Source: Chamaelirium japonicum
Lineage: Eukaryota > Streptophyta > Magnoliopsida > Liliales > Melanthiaceae
Length of the DNA stretch: 64,000 nt
NCBI GenBank assembly: GCA_947650365.1
Contig: OX393552.1
Location: 52,645,428-52,709,427, forward strand
Reading direction: 5' to 3'
The translations under genes and the position numbers were made by a program. The number at the start of each line of letters is the position of its first letter. The stretch's first letter is position 1. This document shows positions 45,631 to 57,200 of the stretch, one piece after another. The notes under the pieces were generated by a model. It was not told the origin of the DNA, did no database searches, and saw only the letters and a program-made list of their open reading frames with translations.

Positions 45631-45723
45631 GGGAGGGGGGAGCTCCGGTGGTCCGTTGTTTGGGTCTAAATAGAGGGCGGTGGACTTGTCCGTTGACGCC
45701 ACCGCCGGTGATCAATTGGGGGT

Positions 45724-45738
45724 GGTTTTAAAGCGGGT
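45724..45738 (-). promoter_or_regulatory. TATA-like element upstream of the PADRE gene
   Basis: The minus-strand GCTTTAAAACC lies about 100 bp upstream of the chosen ATG. A start about 30 bp downstream of it would fall near the upstream ATG at 45702, which supports use of the inner MGN start. Confidence 0.3.
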
Positions 45739-45913
45739 GCGGTGACTTGAACCCGTGCGTCGCATTGGTCGGTTGGATTTTAAAAATCCGAGCGAAGAAG
45801 GGGTTAGCTAAACTGCTCCTAGGTTTACTTGTCGACGCGGTGGGCACCTGAAAGGGACAGAGCCGCTGCAGGACACGGTGGATCGGTGGAGTGGGAGCGG
45901 TGAGTTTTGACTA

Positions 45914-46039
45914 CTCTACGGTTCGTCCTTTTCAATGTTCACTCGGTTGGGGACGTGGCGGAATCACAGCCATCGCAAGACTGAGATGGGTGCTGGACCC
46001 TGACCGGGGGAATTGAGGGAAAGGACGAACCGTAGAGGA
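45914..46039. repeat. Inverted repeat upstream of the PADRE gene
   Basis: CTCTACGGTTCGTCCTTTTC (45914-45933) is mirrored by GAAAGGACGAACCGTAGAG (about 46019-46037), with about 85 bp between the arms. It may be a small foldback element or a structured upstream region. Confidence 0.6.
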
Positions 46040-46269
46040 AACGAACTCGCGAACGGATGGGGTCGGTGACCGTTCTCTGGGCTTGACCGCGAGTACCGGT
46101 GGCGTACTTCAGAGGCAACGGAACAGGCGACCGCACCCTTTGCTTGCTCTTCTTTTGTGGCAGTGTTTAGGTCGGTGACCCTTGTAGTGGTTTGGTTCCG
46201 TTTGAACTTCGGAGACTTTGGCCTCAAAACACCTAAATGGTTCTAGATGGACTGATGGTTCGATTTACA

Positions 46270-46400
46270 ACCGGTCGTGTCCCAGCGGTTGACCCGTTGT
46301 TGCCGTTTCCCACTCGGGAGGTCGTAGGATCAAATCCCGGGTTTGTCTTAGATAGTGACGGACCCGATATTTTTTTCCTCAGGAGAGGCATAATTATTAA
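46270..46400 (+). mobile_element. tRNA-derived SINE-like sequence
   Basis: An A-box-like GTCCCAGCGGTTGACC is followed by a B-box-like GTAGGATCAAATCCCGG at about 45 bp spacing, the arrangement of plant tRNA-derived SINEs. The 3' limit is uncertain; a T-run lies near 46371. Confidence 0.45.
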
Positions 46401-46917
46401 AAAGTAACTACAGCCATTATCTCATAGACGGAGTCTTCGATCGGCGACGCGACAACGTCCCTATCCTTCCTTCTATCGCACAGGAAAAGATATGTTAGGA
46501 TTTTGCATCGAGTAGAGGAGAATTTCGGTCTTCATATTCCTTCAAAAATTTTAACTGGCTGACTTAGTCGAGTTGCTCGGATCCTGAATAATAGACAAGA
46601 TCCTTGTTGTTGTTTATTTTTTATTTTGGAAAATTTCATACATACCTTCAAAAACTTGTAAACATGTTCCGATTCTCACTCGATTCTCATTCACTAAGGG
46701 CCATGAGATAAGCCCTACAAGAATGCCACGTGCGTGGGTGGTGATTGACTGCAGTAGGTGTCGACCGGCCAGTGATGGGGGTCGGTGGCCGGCAGCGGGT
46801 AGTGACTGACGGATGACGGGCTGGCCGTGGGTCGCCAGTTGCTAGTACGGGCGGCGATGGTGGGTGGTGGGCCACGGCGACGGGTGGCTAGCATTGTTTT
46901 TTGAGTAAATTACCCTA

Positions 46918-46944
46918 CCCCCCCCCCCCCCCCCCCCCCCCCCC
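46918..46944. repeat. poly-C tract
   Basis: An uninterrupted run of about 27 C residues; potential i-motif/G4-forming and assembly-error-prone. Confidence 0.9.
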
Positions 46945-47365
46945 TTCCTAAAGTTTAGCTCAAAAACATTTAACCGCAACTACATTTTACCCCCCCTGTG
47001 GAAATAAATAAGGTTCGGTCTTTGATGAGAAAAAATTCTCTGTGCTCCTATGATTGGCAGGCTTCAAATCTTGGTCTCTCGATACAATGACATTTACATG
47101 TACCATCCTTAATAGATGTAGTACGTCCTCTTCAAAAAAAAAATTCAATTTAAGTGCCCGAGTTTTAAGTTCGATCTTAGACTCAATCTTTTAGCTTTTT
47201 TTAGTCAAGTGGCCTACAATATTTCAGGGTTATATATAATAGGATGTAACTAAAGGCAAACATAAAATTGATAGAGGCGCCCAACTGATACGAACACTCC
47301 ACTCTCCACTCCACAATTGTATTCTGATAGGAACACCCCACGGATATGAAAACATCACATAAACT

Positions 47366-47427
<62 letters not shown>

Positions 47428-48089
47428 CACAGTCGCCACACCCTCCTCTCCTGCCTCGTCTCTGCTCCAATCCGTCGTTATTGGCCTCTTGTCCCTTTCA
47501 TACTCCCCCTTCCCTTGCCTACCTCATCTCTGGCTACGACGTCAATATTGGCGCTGCAGGTGGAGGAAGCGGAGGATGAAAGTAAATGATCTTATCTTTT
47601 GGGGTCTCCTTATATTGTCATTAGTTTTTAACGTCATAAACATTTAAGCGAAATACAGTCAGGAGGATATACATAGTCTAGGTTTGGCCCCTGTTCTTTG
47701 GAAGACCTTTTGTTTGTGGCCAAGACAGGCCTACTTACTCCATTTTCCATATGCTTAGGCATGCTCAGGTAGAACTTCCTAAACACGAAAATTGACTTAT
47801 CTGCTGAGCATAGGATAGCTAGTTGACATGATTAGCTACCACGCACGCGCGCGCGCACACACAGACACACTAATTTTTCGTTCGATTCATCGTATACGTG
47901 TTCATCATAAAATGTATTTCAAAACTTTTATTAAGGTTTTTCTTATGTTGAATGGTCACATTGCATGTCTGGATTCATTGATTGCACCGACGGACCATAG
48001 AGCCAAAGCCCTACTTTTAGTATGTGCTTAGCAGCATAGTCATGCACACTAGTCTTGTAGGTCGTGCGCACTACCATGCAATCTTGTGT
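46945..48089. other. Intergenic region with (CT)n at 47369-47427
   Basis: No gene is recognised. It contains a CT microsatellite of about 25 units and an alternating CGCGCG/CACACA stretch (47841-47870). Confidence 0.5.
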
Positions 48090-48350
48090 GCACGATATAA
48101 TGCTTCTTTTGTACCGACACAATCATGAGCACCTGCCGGCATGGTCGTACGATCCTACGTGGGAACATACGGCTTGACCAAAGCCATGTTAGCCCACATA
48201 GAGAGATCCAGTGTCTGTTCGACACGAGGGTCGTGCGCATGACCCTAAAAACGTGCACACGACTTCATTGTTCATAAACAACTTAAGTAAAGTCTTTCTT
48301 GTTTGCTTGATTAATCACCTAGCATCTAGTGCCAACAAATAGACAATGAC
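48090..48350. repeat. Dispersed repeat, copy 1
   Basis: It shares about 260 bp with 63737-64000 in direct orientation, including CTTTTGTACCGACACA, GCTTGACCAAAGCCATGT, GAGAGATCCAGTGTCTGT and GTAAAGTCTTTCTTGTTT. The second copy runs to the window edge. Its nature (LTR part or other) is unknown. Confidence 0.8.
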
Positions 48351-48477
48351 AAAGACATGGCATCTAGTGCCAGACACGACCAGAAACTAACTCTGACATA
48401 CTAGACCAGAAACAAACTGACAGAACGATCACAAATACTAACACTAACAGAAGGAGATCAATATTTAGAACAAGTTC

Positions 48478-48481
<4 letters not shown>

Positions 48482-48541
<60 letters not shown>
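48482..48541. repeat. (CT)n microsatellite
   Basis: About 30 uninterrupted CT dinucleotides. Confidence 0.95.
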
Positions 48542-48544
<3 letters not shown>

Positions 48545-48614
48545 TGTCAAATGTGATAAGCAAAAAATATGTGGCATAGGTAAACTCCTCTTAAATTTGT
48601 AAGAAGATGACTCA

Positions 48615-48990
48615 GGTGAAATACCAACAATATATCATAACATATGTGGAGCAAAAAATGACACACATATCTACTCATCTTTGAAACCGTAAAGACAACC
48701 AAAGAATAAGTACCAACAATATCTCAGCAATGGCAAGTATGTGAGACAGGTAACCAAGTTCCATTCTTAACACTATAAAGATGATTCAAGGACGTACCAA
48801 TTATATTCCACAAGATATTAGTTAAACAAAAAACAGATGGAACAAGTATCCAAAATCTCCAAGACATATGTGTGAAGTACCAACAACATCTTACCAAAAG
48901 ATAGTTCAAAAGAACACATAGGCAAGACAGGAACAATCCTAACACAAAAGATTGTCTGGGGTACCAATAATATCTCTCCAAAAAAAATAG
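48615..48990. repeat. Degenerate tandem repeat, about 85-bp period, five units
   Basis: The phrase GTACCAACAATATCT recurs at about 48621, 48710, 48794, 48877 and 48961, so the spacing is 83-90 bp. Other shared phrases such as AAGATGA and AAACAAAAAA recur between them. Confidence 0.6.
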
Positions 48991-49479
48991 ATAGTTATCC
49001 AGAACGAGAGACTATATAAAAAAAAAATTACGACATGCAATGAACACTGTAAAAGACCTTTCATAGTGTGCACATGAACATCGGCCGAAAGAATTCGTAA
49101 AAAGTAGCGTGTTATATACGGCGTTTATTGCATGTCGTAAAAAGTCCTTTATGCACGTCACAATTGAATTTTAGCATCAGATAAAGAGTGCCATAAAACC
49201 CTAGTTGCAAACATGACACGCTAATACATGTCGTAAAAGGTTGAACATCATGTTGTGTCATGCTTATCATTGTTTGATTCAAATGGAGTTTGAACACAAG
49301 GGGAGTTTTTGTAGTTTGTGTTAGCCATGCTATGCTCGTATTCATGTTGTTGGACTTATTATCTTCCTGTGAGAATATATGCTACATGTATACTTAAACT
49401 ATTTTTGATGTGTGCTCCATGCATATGTAGCTCTGTGTTAGTATTTTTTCTTGAAGAAGTGTTGACGTCTATTTTGTAA

Positions 49480-50027
49480 GGAGATGAAAGATTTTGATCA
49501 TTTTTTTAGCAAAGCAGCTTACAAGACAAACTCGGTGCGATCATAAAGTCTTTTTTGTTTTGTTGAGTTTGTCGTGTGTATGAGTTATTCAAGCGTGTAA
49601 GAAGTTGTCTAAACCGGAGAAAATATATTTTTATATGTTTTTTTACTTGGTGTGTGAATTGTATGTTTTGTCTCAAAGTATATACAAAGGGGAAGATTGA
49701 AACCATAGTGTATTGGTCCCTCATTTAATTGGCTTATACTTGGGGATTCAGATGGGATGTGCAACAGATTTCACAGAGGATCCTTTGATGTGACTCTAAC
49801 ACCCCCCCCCGCAAGCGAAGCGGGTTCGGAAGAACCGAGAGCTTGAATTGACCTTGAGCATTGAAAATCGCGTTGAACTCAAAAGGTTTGGTCATGATGT
49901 CTGCCAGTTGATCAATAGTGCATACGAACCGAACATCCAATACCCCATTTGCAACATAGTCTCTCACAAAGTGAATGTCGATCTCGACATGTTTGGAGCA
50001 CGAGTGACGGACATGATTAACACTCAT
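49480..50027 (-). mobile_element. Ty1/copia 3' end remnant (RNase H tail, polypurine tract, LTR start), minus strand
   Basis: The minus-strand frame contains CSKHVEIDIHFVRDYVANG and QLADIMTKPF, the end of copia RNase H. A G-rich polypurine tract follows (C-run on the plus strand, 49802-49812), then an LTR start TGTTAGAGTCACATC at 49801 running leftward. The coding side is cut off at about 50027. The far LTR end is not defined; 49480 is only an approximate limit. Confidence 0.7.
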
Positions 50028-50145
50028 CTGAGAACGTTTTTTTTTCCGCCAACCCCCTTTCTCCTATTGGCACAAACCAACCCCATCTAAACCCCGGGTT
50101 AAAGGGAAAATTTTCTCCGGGTTAAGACTATCCCATCACCAACCT

Positions 50146-50727
50146 GTCCGCCAAGGGCCTGAGGGCCGGGTCGGGCCCAGTTTTCATAAGCCCTTCACTA
50201 TGAGGACTGGGCCAGGGAAACCTATGGCCCGGCCCGGCCCTCCATATACATAAATTATATAATATATATAATACTTAATAAGGGGCTAAATCAACGGCTA
50301 AGTGAGACTAATCAGTAATTAATCGGTCACTCACTGTAACCCTATAGGAATTGGAGTAATCAAGTTTGGATATATTAGTATTAGAAGTATTTTATAACAC
50401 TCATAAAGACTTATAATGCCTTTTAAGTTATATTATCAGTCTCAAGCACGAATAAATAAGTGGGGTTTTAAATGAATGTCAAAAGCCTAAATGCACTGGC
50501 ATAAGAGTAGTTTAGGAAGAAAAAAAGAGATTTAATCCTTCCTTAATGGCCTAACTGAATAAATAGATATGTTGATAATCCTTATCTTAGTAATATCAAC
50601 TTGGCCCTTGATCGCCCCTGGCTCAGCCCTGGCCCTTGAAGGGTCGAGTTAGGGCCTACCTCCTAAAACAAAGGGTCATACCCGATTTGACCCCAACCCT
50701 GACCTGGTCCTGTCCTTTGACGAGCCT
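50146..50727. mobile_element. Candidate hAT-type MITE, 582 bp
   Basis: An exact 8-bp duplication ACCAACCT (50138-50145 and 50728-50735) flanks a block with GC-rich ends (GGGCCGGGTCGGGCCC on the left, GGTCCTGTCC on the right) and an AT-rich centre. The inverted termini are weak (CCGCCAAGGGC against CTCGTCAAAGGAC). Confidence 0.5.
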
Positions 50728-50771
50728 ACCAACCTGATAGGTGGCAACCCTGATTGGTGGAACTATGAGTC

Positions 50772-51000
50772 ATGGGTGAACCCAAGGGGGATGCCTGCTA
50801 CCACCACCACCGGCCACCGTCCGTCACCTCCCACCATCGCCAGCCTCTGGCCACCGCCGCGCACCACTGGCCGCCGTCGTTCACCCGTTGCTACCATCTG
50901 TCGCCGCCCACTCTATTACTGGCGGTCGACAGTAGGTGGTGGGCTGGGCGACGGTGGCCGGCGGGCTGTGGTGGTGGCATCCCCCTTGGGTTCACCCCAT
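50772..51000. mobile_element. Foldback element, 229 bp
   Basis: GGGTGAACCCAAGGGGGATG at the left is repeated in inverse at the right end (about 22 bp identical). The interior is CCACCGCC/GGTGGC-rich. Confidence 0.65.
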
Positions 51001-51280
51001 GGACCACACTTACGCCAATCAGGGGAGGCCACCTATGGGGTTGGTATGGGTCACCTTTGGTCTTAACCCAGGTGTTAAAATGGGGGCTGGTTTGGGCATC
51101 AAAAGCGCCCAATCACAAACACCCGAACATCCCCTCTGCACGGACATGTGCATAATAGCCACACGATGGCAGTAATCCGCGACAGATGCGTCAGCCCCAA
51201 CTGCACTACTTTCTCTGATTTAAACGGCCGAGAGGTCGGCGACGGGTTTCATCTCCGACGATCGGCGTCTTCCTTCGGCC

Positions 51281-54200
51281 ATGGACGAGACTCATGTGAA
51301 GCAGATCCTGGAGAAGCAGGTGCTGACGGTAGCGCGCGCGGTGGAGGACAAGCTAGATGAGGAGATCTCGGCCATGGACCGCCTAGACCTAGATGACCTC
51401 GATGCCCTGCGGGAGCGGCGGCTGCAGCAGCTCAAGAAGGGGGCAGAACGGCGGAGCCGCTGGATCTCCCTCGGACACGGCGAGTACTCTGAGATCTCCG
51501 AGAAAGACTTCTTCGCCTCCGTCAAGGCCAGCGAGCGGGTCGTCGCCCACTTCTACCGCAACAACTGGCCCTGCAAGGTAGCTAATCCTCTACAGTGGAT
51601 CCTCTTTGATCCGTCCAATGGAGCTTCTAAATTGAACAATAGCACTCAAATCGATCACAGATGGAATTATTCACCACCCATATCATACATCCAATATGGG
51701 ACACTCCATTTCAATTGTATCCCAATCCGATTCCAACCACATGATCCTTCGATAAGCCTCGATCTCTCCTGGTCCGGATAGTAAGATCCAGATCATGAGA
51801 CAATATTCTTGCTTCCCTCTTTCAATCAAGTATGATGGACATCCTAACATTGTAGTCCTAGTAACTGAAACCAAATCGGCGATATGAGCCTACATATATG
51901 ACTTCAAGCAACAATGCTCTACAGTGTTACTCCCCATCTTATTAGGGAATGTGACACAAACACACACACACACACAAGCGTGCACGGACGGACGTTGGCA
52001 CGCACGTGCGCACCCACCCACACATTCAGGTGTTTGGTTTAGAAAGGGGGAGAAACAGTCGATTCTTGCTTTCAAAATTTTCCAACAGGACCTATAGACT
52101 AATGTCTAGTCTTAAGAGTCTATAGAGCTGTTTTATTTGGATGAATATGAACTCATCAAAACCTGTAGAAAACTCTGATAAAGATCACTCCACACATCTT
52201 TATCACATCTAGTCTTTTTCCCCTACAAACTAATTGTCATGTATTGTGAGTTTGTGACTGAAGTTAATAATAAAAAAACCCTTCAAAAATTCTCGGTACT
52301 TCAAATTGTTAAGACACAAACAGTTATGAGCATGGTTTTTATTGTGCAATTGGCATACTTTCTGACATCTATTTTCAGAATTTTAAGTAATACTTTTATG
52401 ATTGGAGATAAAAGGATCACGCCCTCTGTGCAACTTTAGGGGGGTTTACTGCATAGTAACAAAGTTCGGTGTTTTTTTGAAAAAAACGTGTTTAAAACGC
52501 GACTTAATGGGCAGCCGATTTGTTACCGTTTTTTTTCCTGATTTTTTACAGGTTATCAAATTCGTCGTTTTTTTTACTGTTTCTATTGAAAAAAAATGTT
52601 AAAAAACGCGTTTTTTTGCCGAACTTTGTGACTATATCGATAATGAGCCCGATGACATTGAAATTCAACTTTCTTCCGATGACATTGAATTCATGGAGGA
52701 TGAAGAGAATGAAACAAGAGAGAATGATGTAAGTTTGGCATTGGATGCTCTCGACGACACGATGGATGCTTAGTTTCTATTTTATATTCTATTTTGATTA
52801 GTGACTATTGGACAATGGACATCTTAAATTTTGCAATATTTTTTTTTGGGATGCCTTTATCAACTTATCATGGTGTTCGTAACTTAGTATGTTACTTTGT
52901 CGGGTTGTTGTTTTGTTGCTTACTTGCATTTGCATAGTTGCATGAATAACTTAGTTGATTTGCTGTTGTTGACCTATCATCTTATAATCGTGATAGAAAT
53001 ATCTTAGTTGTTTAAATGTAGGCTAAAAACTTGACTTTTGAAGGCCTCGAGCTTGTCGATTTTTTTCAAATTTCATCCTCGCCGATTAAAACCCGAACCC
53101 GTTTTTTTCCCGAACTTTTCGATTTTTGCTGAACTTTCCCGAGTTTTACCCTTGCCGACTTATTGCTGAACCCGAACTTGGTGACTATGGTTTATTGAAG
53201 GTTCCACAAATGGAGGGGCTCCAATAATAGAAACCCTTAGGCACTCAAAAACAAGGTCACCACAGAATCTAGTTTTCTTATCATTTTTATGTCAAAATTG
53301 TGTGTTTGTGTGTGTGTGTGGGTGGTGGGGGTGGGGGGTTGCGTGGGTGGATGGGGGGGATATTATAGGCCAAGGAATGATCTCTTTATTTAAAGGTTAT
53401 TTGAAACTAGACATTGGCTCTCAATTGGGTTGGTGCTTGCTCACATTGTGGTAAGCTTAGTTTACCTTCAATGAATTTTGAGTTTCACCTTATGATATAT
53501 ACAATAAATTTATAAATTTAATAAGCACTTAGATAATTGTTACCTTAATAGTTATTAGTTGTCACTTATTACCGATCATCGATAACATTTATTATTTGGA
53601 TATTGTTAATTCTTTATGGATACCGTTAATTTGTGATACTGTGAGACTAGAACTTGAACACACAAGCATTGGTTAGTGGTTTGGTCATTATGTCTCGATG
53701 TTGTGGACATCCACCATTTATTGGTCTAAGTCATCTTACAACTAAATATTACACTACTATATAGTGTCTAATTTTCTTTCTAAACGTATTGTTTTAAATT
53801 TTATTTTTGATTTTTTTATTTTCAACGTATTGTTTTAAATTTTATTTTTGATTTGGCACGACTCGGAGAAGGCTTTGTGAAACAAGCAGCGTCTTCAGGA
53901 AGCCAACAAAAGGACAGAGCATAGTGGAGCAGAGAAAGGGAGAGAGAGATGACACTTCACTAACCGAGAATGGTTTAAGCACACAAATTATGATAACAAG
54001 GGTGCTTACGAATTTTGCGCTAACAAAGTGTTTGGGGTAAAGAATGGTTGAATTGGAGGTCATTTATAGGCTTGAGAGGTAAAAGAGTCATTAGACTTGT
54101 GCGATTGCATATGTGCTTTTTCATATTTGCGGGGGCTCCGCATAAAATTTTGGGGAAATCGGTGTTGCGCCCAAAGAACAGAGTGTGTATAACATTTAGT

Positions 54201-57200
54201 CCCATTTTAAGTTCCTATTTATAGTAAGTCCACCGATATGACTATTGCATAAAGCCTGATCCTCTGTCCATTGTTTTGATTGCAAATGATCCGATCTTAA
54301 CCGTTTTGGATAATGATTTTTTTAAAAATACCATAAATACCTATAGTATCCTCCCACATTAAATAATGGTAGACTATGAAGCACGGATACTTCAAAATAC
54401 ATGACGTACCCGTACCGGATACGTATCGGACACGGATACGGCTCGGATACGTGTCCGATACGTTTCGGGCGTATCCTGGATTTAAAAATGCCAGGATACG
54501 GCCCGGGTAGGGCTGGGATACTGCCCGGATACGGGAGGGATACAGCGGGATACGGGAGGGATACGGGCCGGATACGGAAGGGATACGGCTGACCGGTTTG
54601 GGCTTGGGTTATCGAGTTTGGGTTTGGTTAAAATCCAAACTCAAACTCAAACCCAAATCCAAACCCAAACCCACGGTCCCACACTAAACGATTTAAGGAT
54701 AAATTGCACAAAGACCCCTATAGTTTGATCGATTATCACTTACACCCCCTCATGTTTAAAACCCTACAAATGCCCCCCCTGGAGGGGGTGCAAGTGATAT
54801 GTTTTTCAAACTGTGGGGGGTCTATATGTAATTTATCCAAAATTTAACCCCACCCCATCCTGTTTTCTGGATCGAGCGAGAAGAGAGGGAGAGCAGAGAG
54901 GCAGGCGTCCGCCCGTCGTCTGTCGTTTGCCGTCGCCCACCTGATTGCAGTCGTCCGCCGTCCGTGCCAAACAACAGTCGTTAGCCACCCGTCCGTCGCC
55001 CAACTGCAGTCGCCCACCGTCCCCCCGCACCCGTCCGCTGCCCGATTGCAGTCGTCCGCTGTTCGCCCGTCTCTCTCCCTCACAGCCCCATATCTCTCTC
55101 TCCCTCCCTCTCTCTCTCTCCCTCTCTCTCTCTCTCTCTCCCTCTCTCTCTTTCTTTTTCTCGCTCTCCCTCACAGCCCCATTTGCAGGCTTTCTAACCT
55201 GCCGTCAAGATCTGCAGATATGCAATAAGATCGATAAAAAACAGTGATAAAATATTGAGCCAATTATGAAAATTTTATTAAATTTTTTTCAAAAAACAGT
55301 GTGCTTCTATATTGAATATGTTCTTTATGATGCATTCTATCAATTAATAGTTCTATAAATTAATAATTTAAGATTTGTCGTATCGTCGTACCCGTATCGT
55401 ATCGTACCCGTATCCCGTATCCGTATCTGTATCCGTGCTTCTTAGATGGTAGATGATATATGACACGTTTTTTTTTAATGGCAATGTGACACGGATTGCT
55501 ATAGTGATTTCACTCTACAGTGAAATCACTGTAGCTGCTACAATGATTTCATTATAGATGCTATAGTGAAATCACTGTAGTAACCCGTGATTTCATCGTG
55601 GATGCTAAAAAGATATTTCTATAGTAAAATCATTGTAGCAAAGTACTCAATTTTATGCAAATAATACTCAGTTGAATTGAGTATTATTTTGTATATTTGA
55701 GTACCATGCACAGGTTGCTACAATGATTTTATTATAGCTGCTATAGTGAAATTCACTGTGCTGGCTAAGAAGGCTTCCCTATAGTGAATCACTGTAGCAA
55801 AGTACTCAATTTTTTTCAAATCTTACTAAGTTTTATTGAGTATTATTGCGACTAAAGTTTAGTTCTATAGTGATTTTATTGTAGCAAAGTGTTTTTACAG
55901 CTACAGTGATTTCACTGTAGCAAAGATACTCAAATATATGTCAATAATACTCAATTGAAATGAGTACTATTACTACAAAATTGAGTACTATTGCTATAGT
56001 GATTTCACTGTAGCAATGTGGTTTTTAGCAGCCATGACGGAATCACTATAGCGATACAATAATTTCACTGTACTACTACAGCGGAATGACTATAGTGCTA
56101 CAGTGATTTCACCGTAGCTGCTACAATGGAATCACTGTAGAAGCTATAGTGGTCCCACACTAATCTCGAAATTGTACGTTTCGTAGAGATCGGGTGAAGT
56201 TATATAGACAATGGTAGGTTGGTAAATTCGGCAACTTAACTAAGGCTATTTTAGTCTTGCATTAATCAAAAGAGTCGTTGCAACTAATCTGCTGAAATAT
56301 GGACCTGGGCTTAAAGGAAAAGGTTGTCGGGATCTATACTAAAATGAAACATTTAAAAAGGATTATTTGCAGTCCGTCCTTAAAATTTTGTATGCAACCA
56401 TTCAGCATATATGGTCGCATATACTCTTATGCGACCGCACATGACAACAATGGTGGGGTCTCTCTCTGTCTCTGTCTCTTTCTAGCAAACAAAGTTCTCA
56501 CCTTTTTTGAATGTGTAATTATAATTGGATAAGTAAAGATCGTAATATCTCTCTCCTACGTGATTGTCTCGTGAAGGAGCTAGATCGCGTCAAAGCTTAT
56601 GTACGAATAGTGATGGTGTTCTTCAGATGTTGATTACAGGCCTTGACCCACAAGCCAGTCTCTTTCATTACTATTACTTTGATTATTAATAGTTATATCC
56701 TATTAAGTTAATGGATTTTCCAAAATTATTATTATTGTTTGAAGAATGTGTGCATTGACAAATTATTGCTACAAAAGACCATTATTGTTTTCAATAAATA
56801 TTACTCATTCTCAAGTAAAATATATTTATTAAACTGAAAGGATTTTATATAAGCACTATTTACCCTATGTAATTATCCCAATTCAATCCAGCATTTACTT
56901 CATTAAGCATCTTGGAGATGTTGATAACATTCTAAAATATTATTGACGATCAAGAAACTCCATTTGACGAATTAAAGAGGATCCGCCGTAGAGGATTAGC
57001 AAGGGATAGGGTCCCTTGCAGGGCCAATTGTTGCGGTAGAAGTGGGCGACGACGCGCTTGCTGGCCTTGACGGCGGCAAAGAAGTGTTGCTGGTTCAATT
57101 GTATAGAATGTCCCAGTTATACAAGAATATGCCTATTTGTCTACACATAAGTTGAGCTATAATATTACATTGAAAGCCTGGCTAGTCGCATTGAAATTCT

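Larger units (their letters stand above)
50041..51115. mobile_element. Composite inverted-repeat structure
   Basis: The outer arms (about 50065-50135, CACAAACCAACCCCATC...GGGTTAAGAC) and the reverse complement of about 51040-51100 (CCCAAACCAGCCCCCAT...GGGTTAAGACC) are related. Inside lie a candidate hAT-type element 50146-50727 and a foldback 50772-51000. This looks like successive insertions into one element with long degenerate ends. Confidence 0.45.

Noticed and set aside
45233..45715. 160-codon minus-strand and 136-codon plus-strand frames over the PADRE gene
   Set aside because: Shadows in other frames of a GC-rich coding exon; only the 45073-45630 frame shows conserved PADRE motifs.
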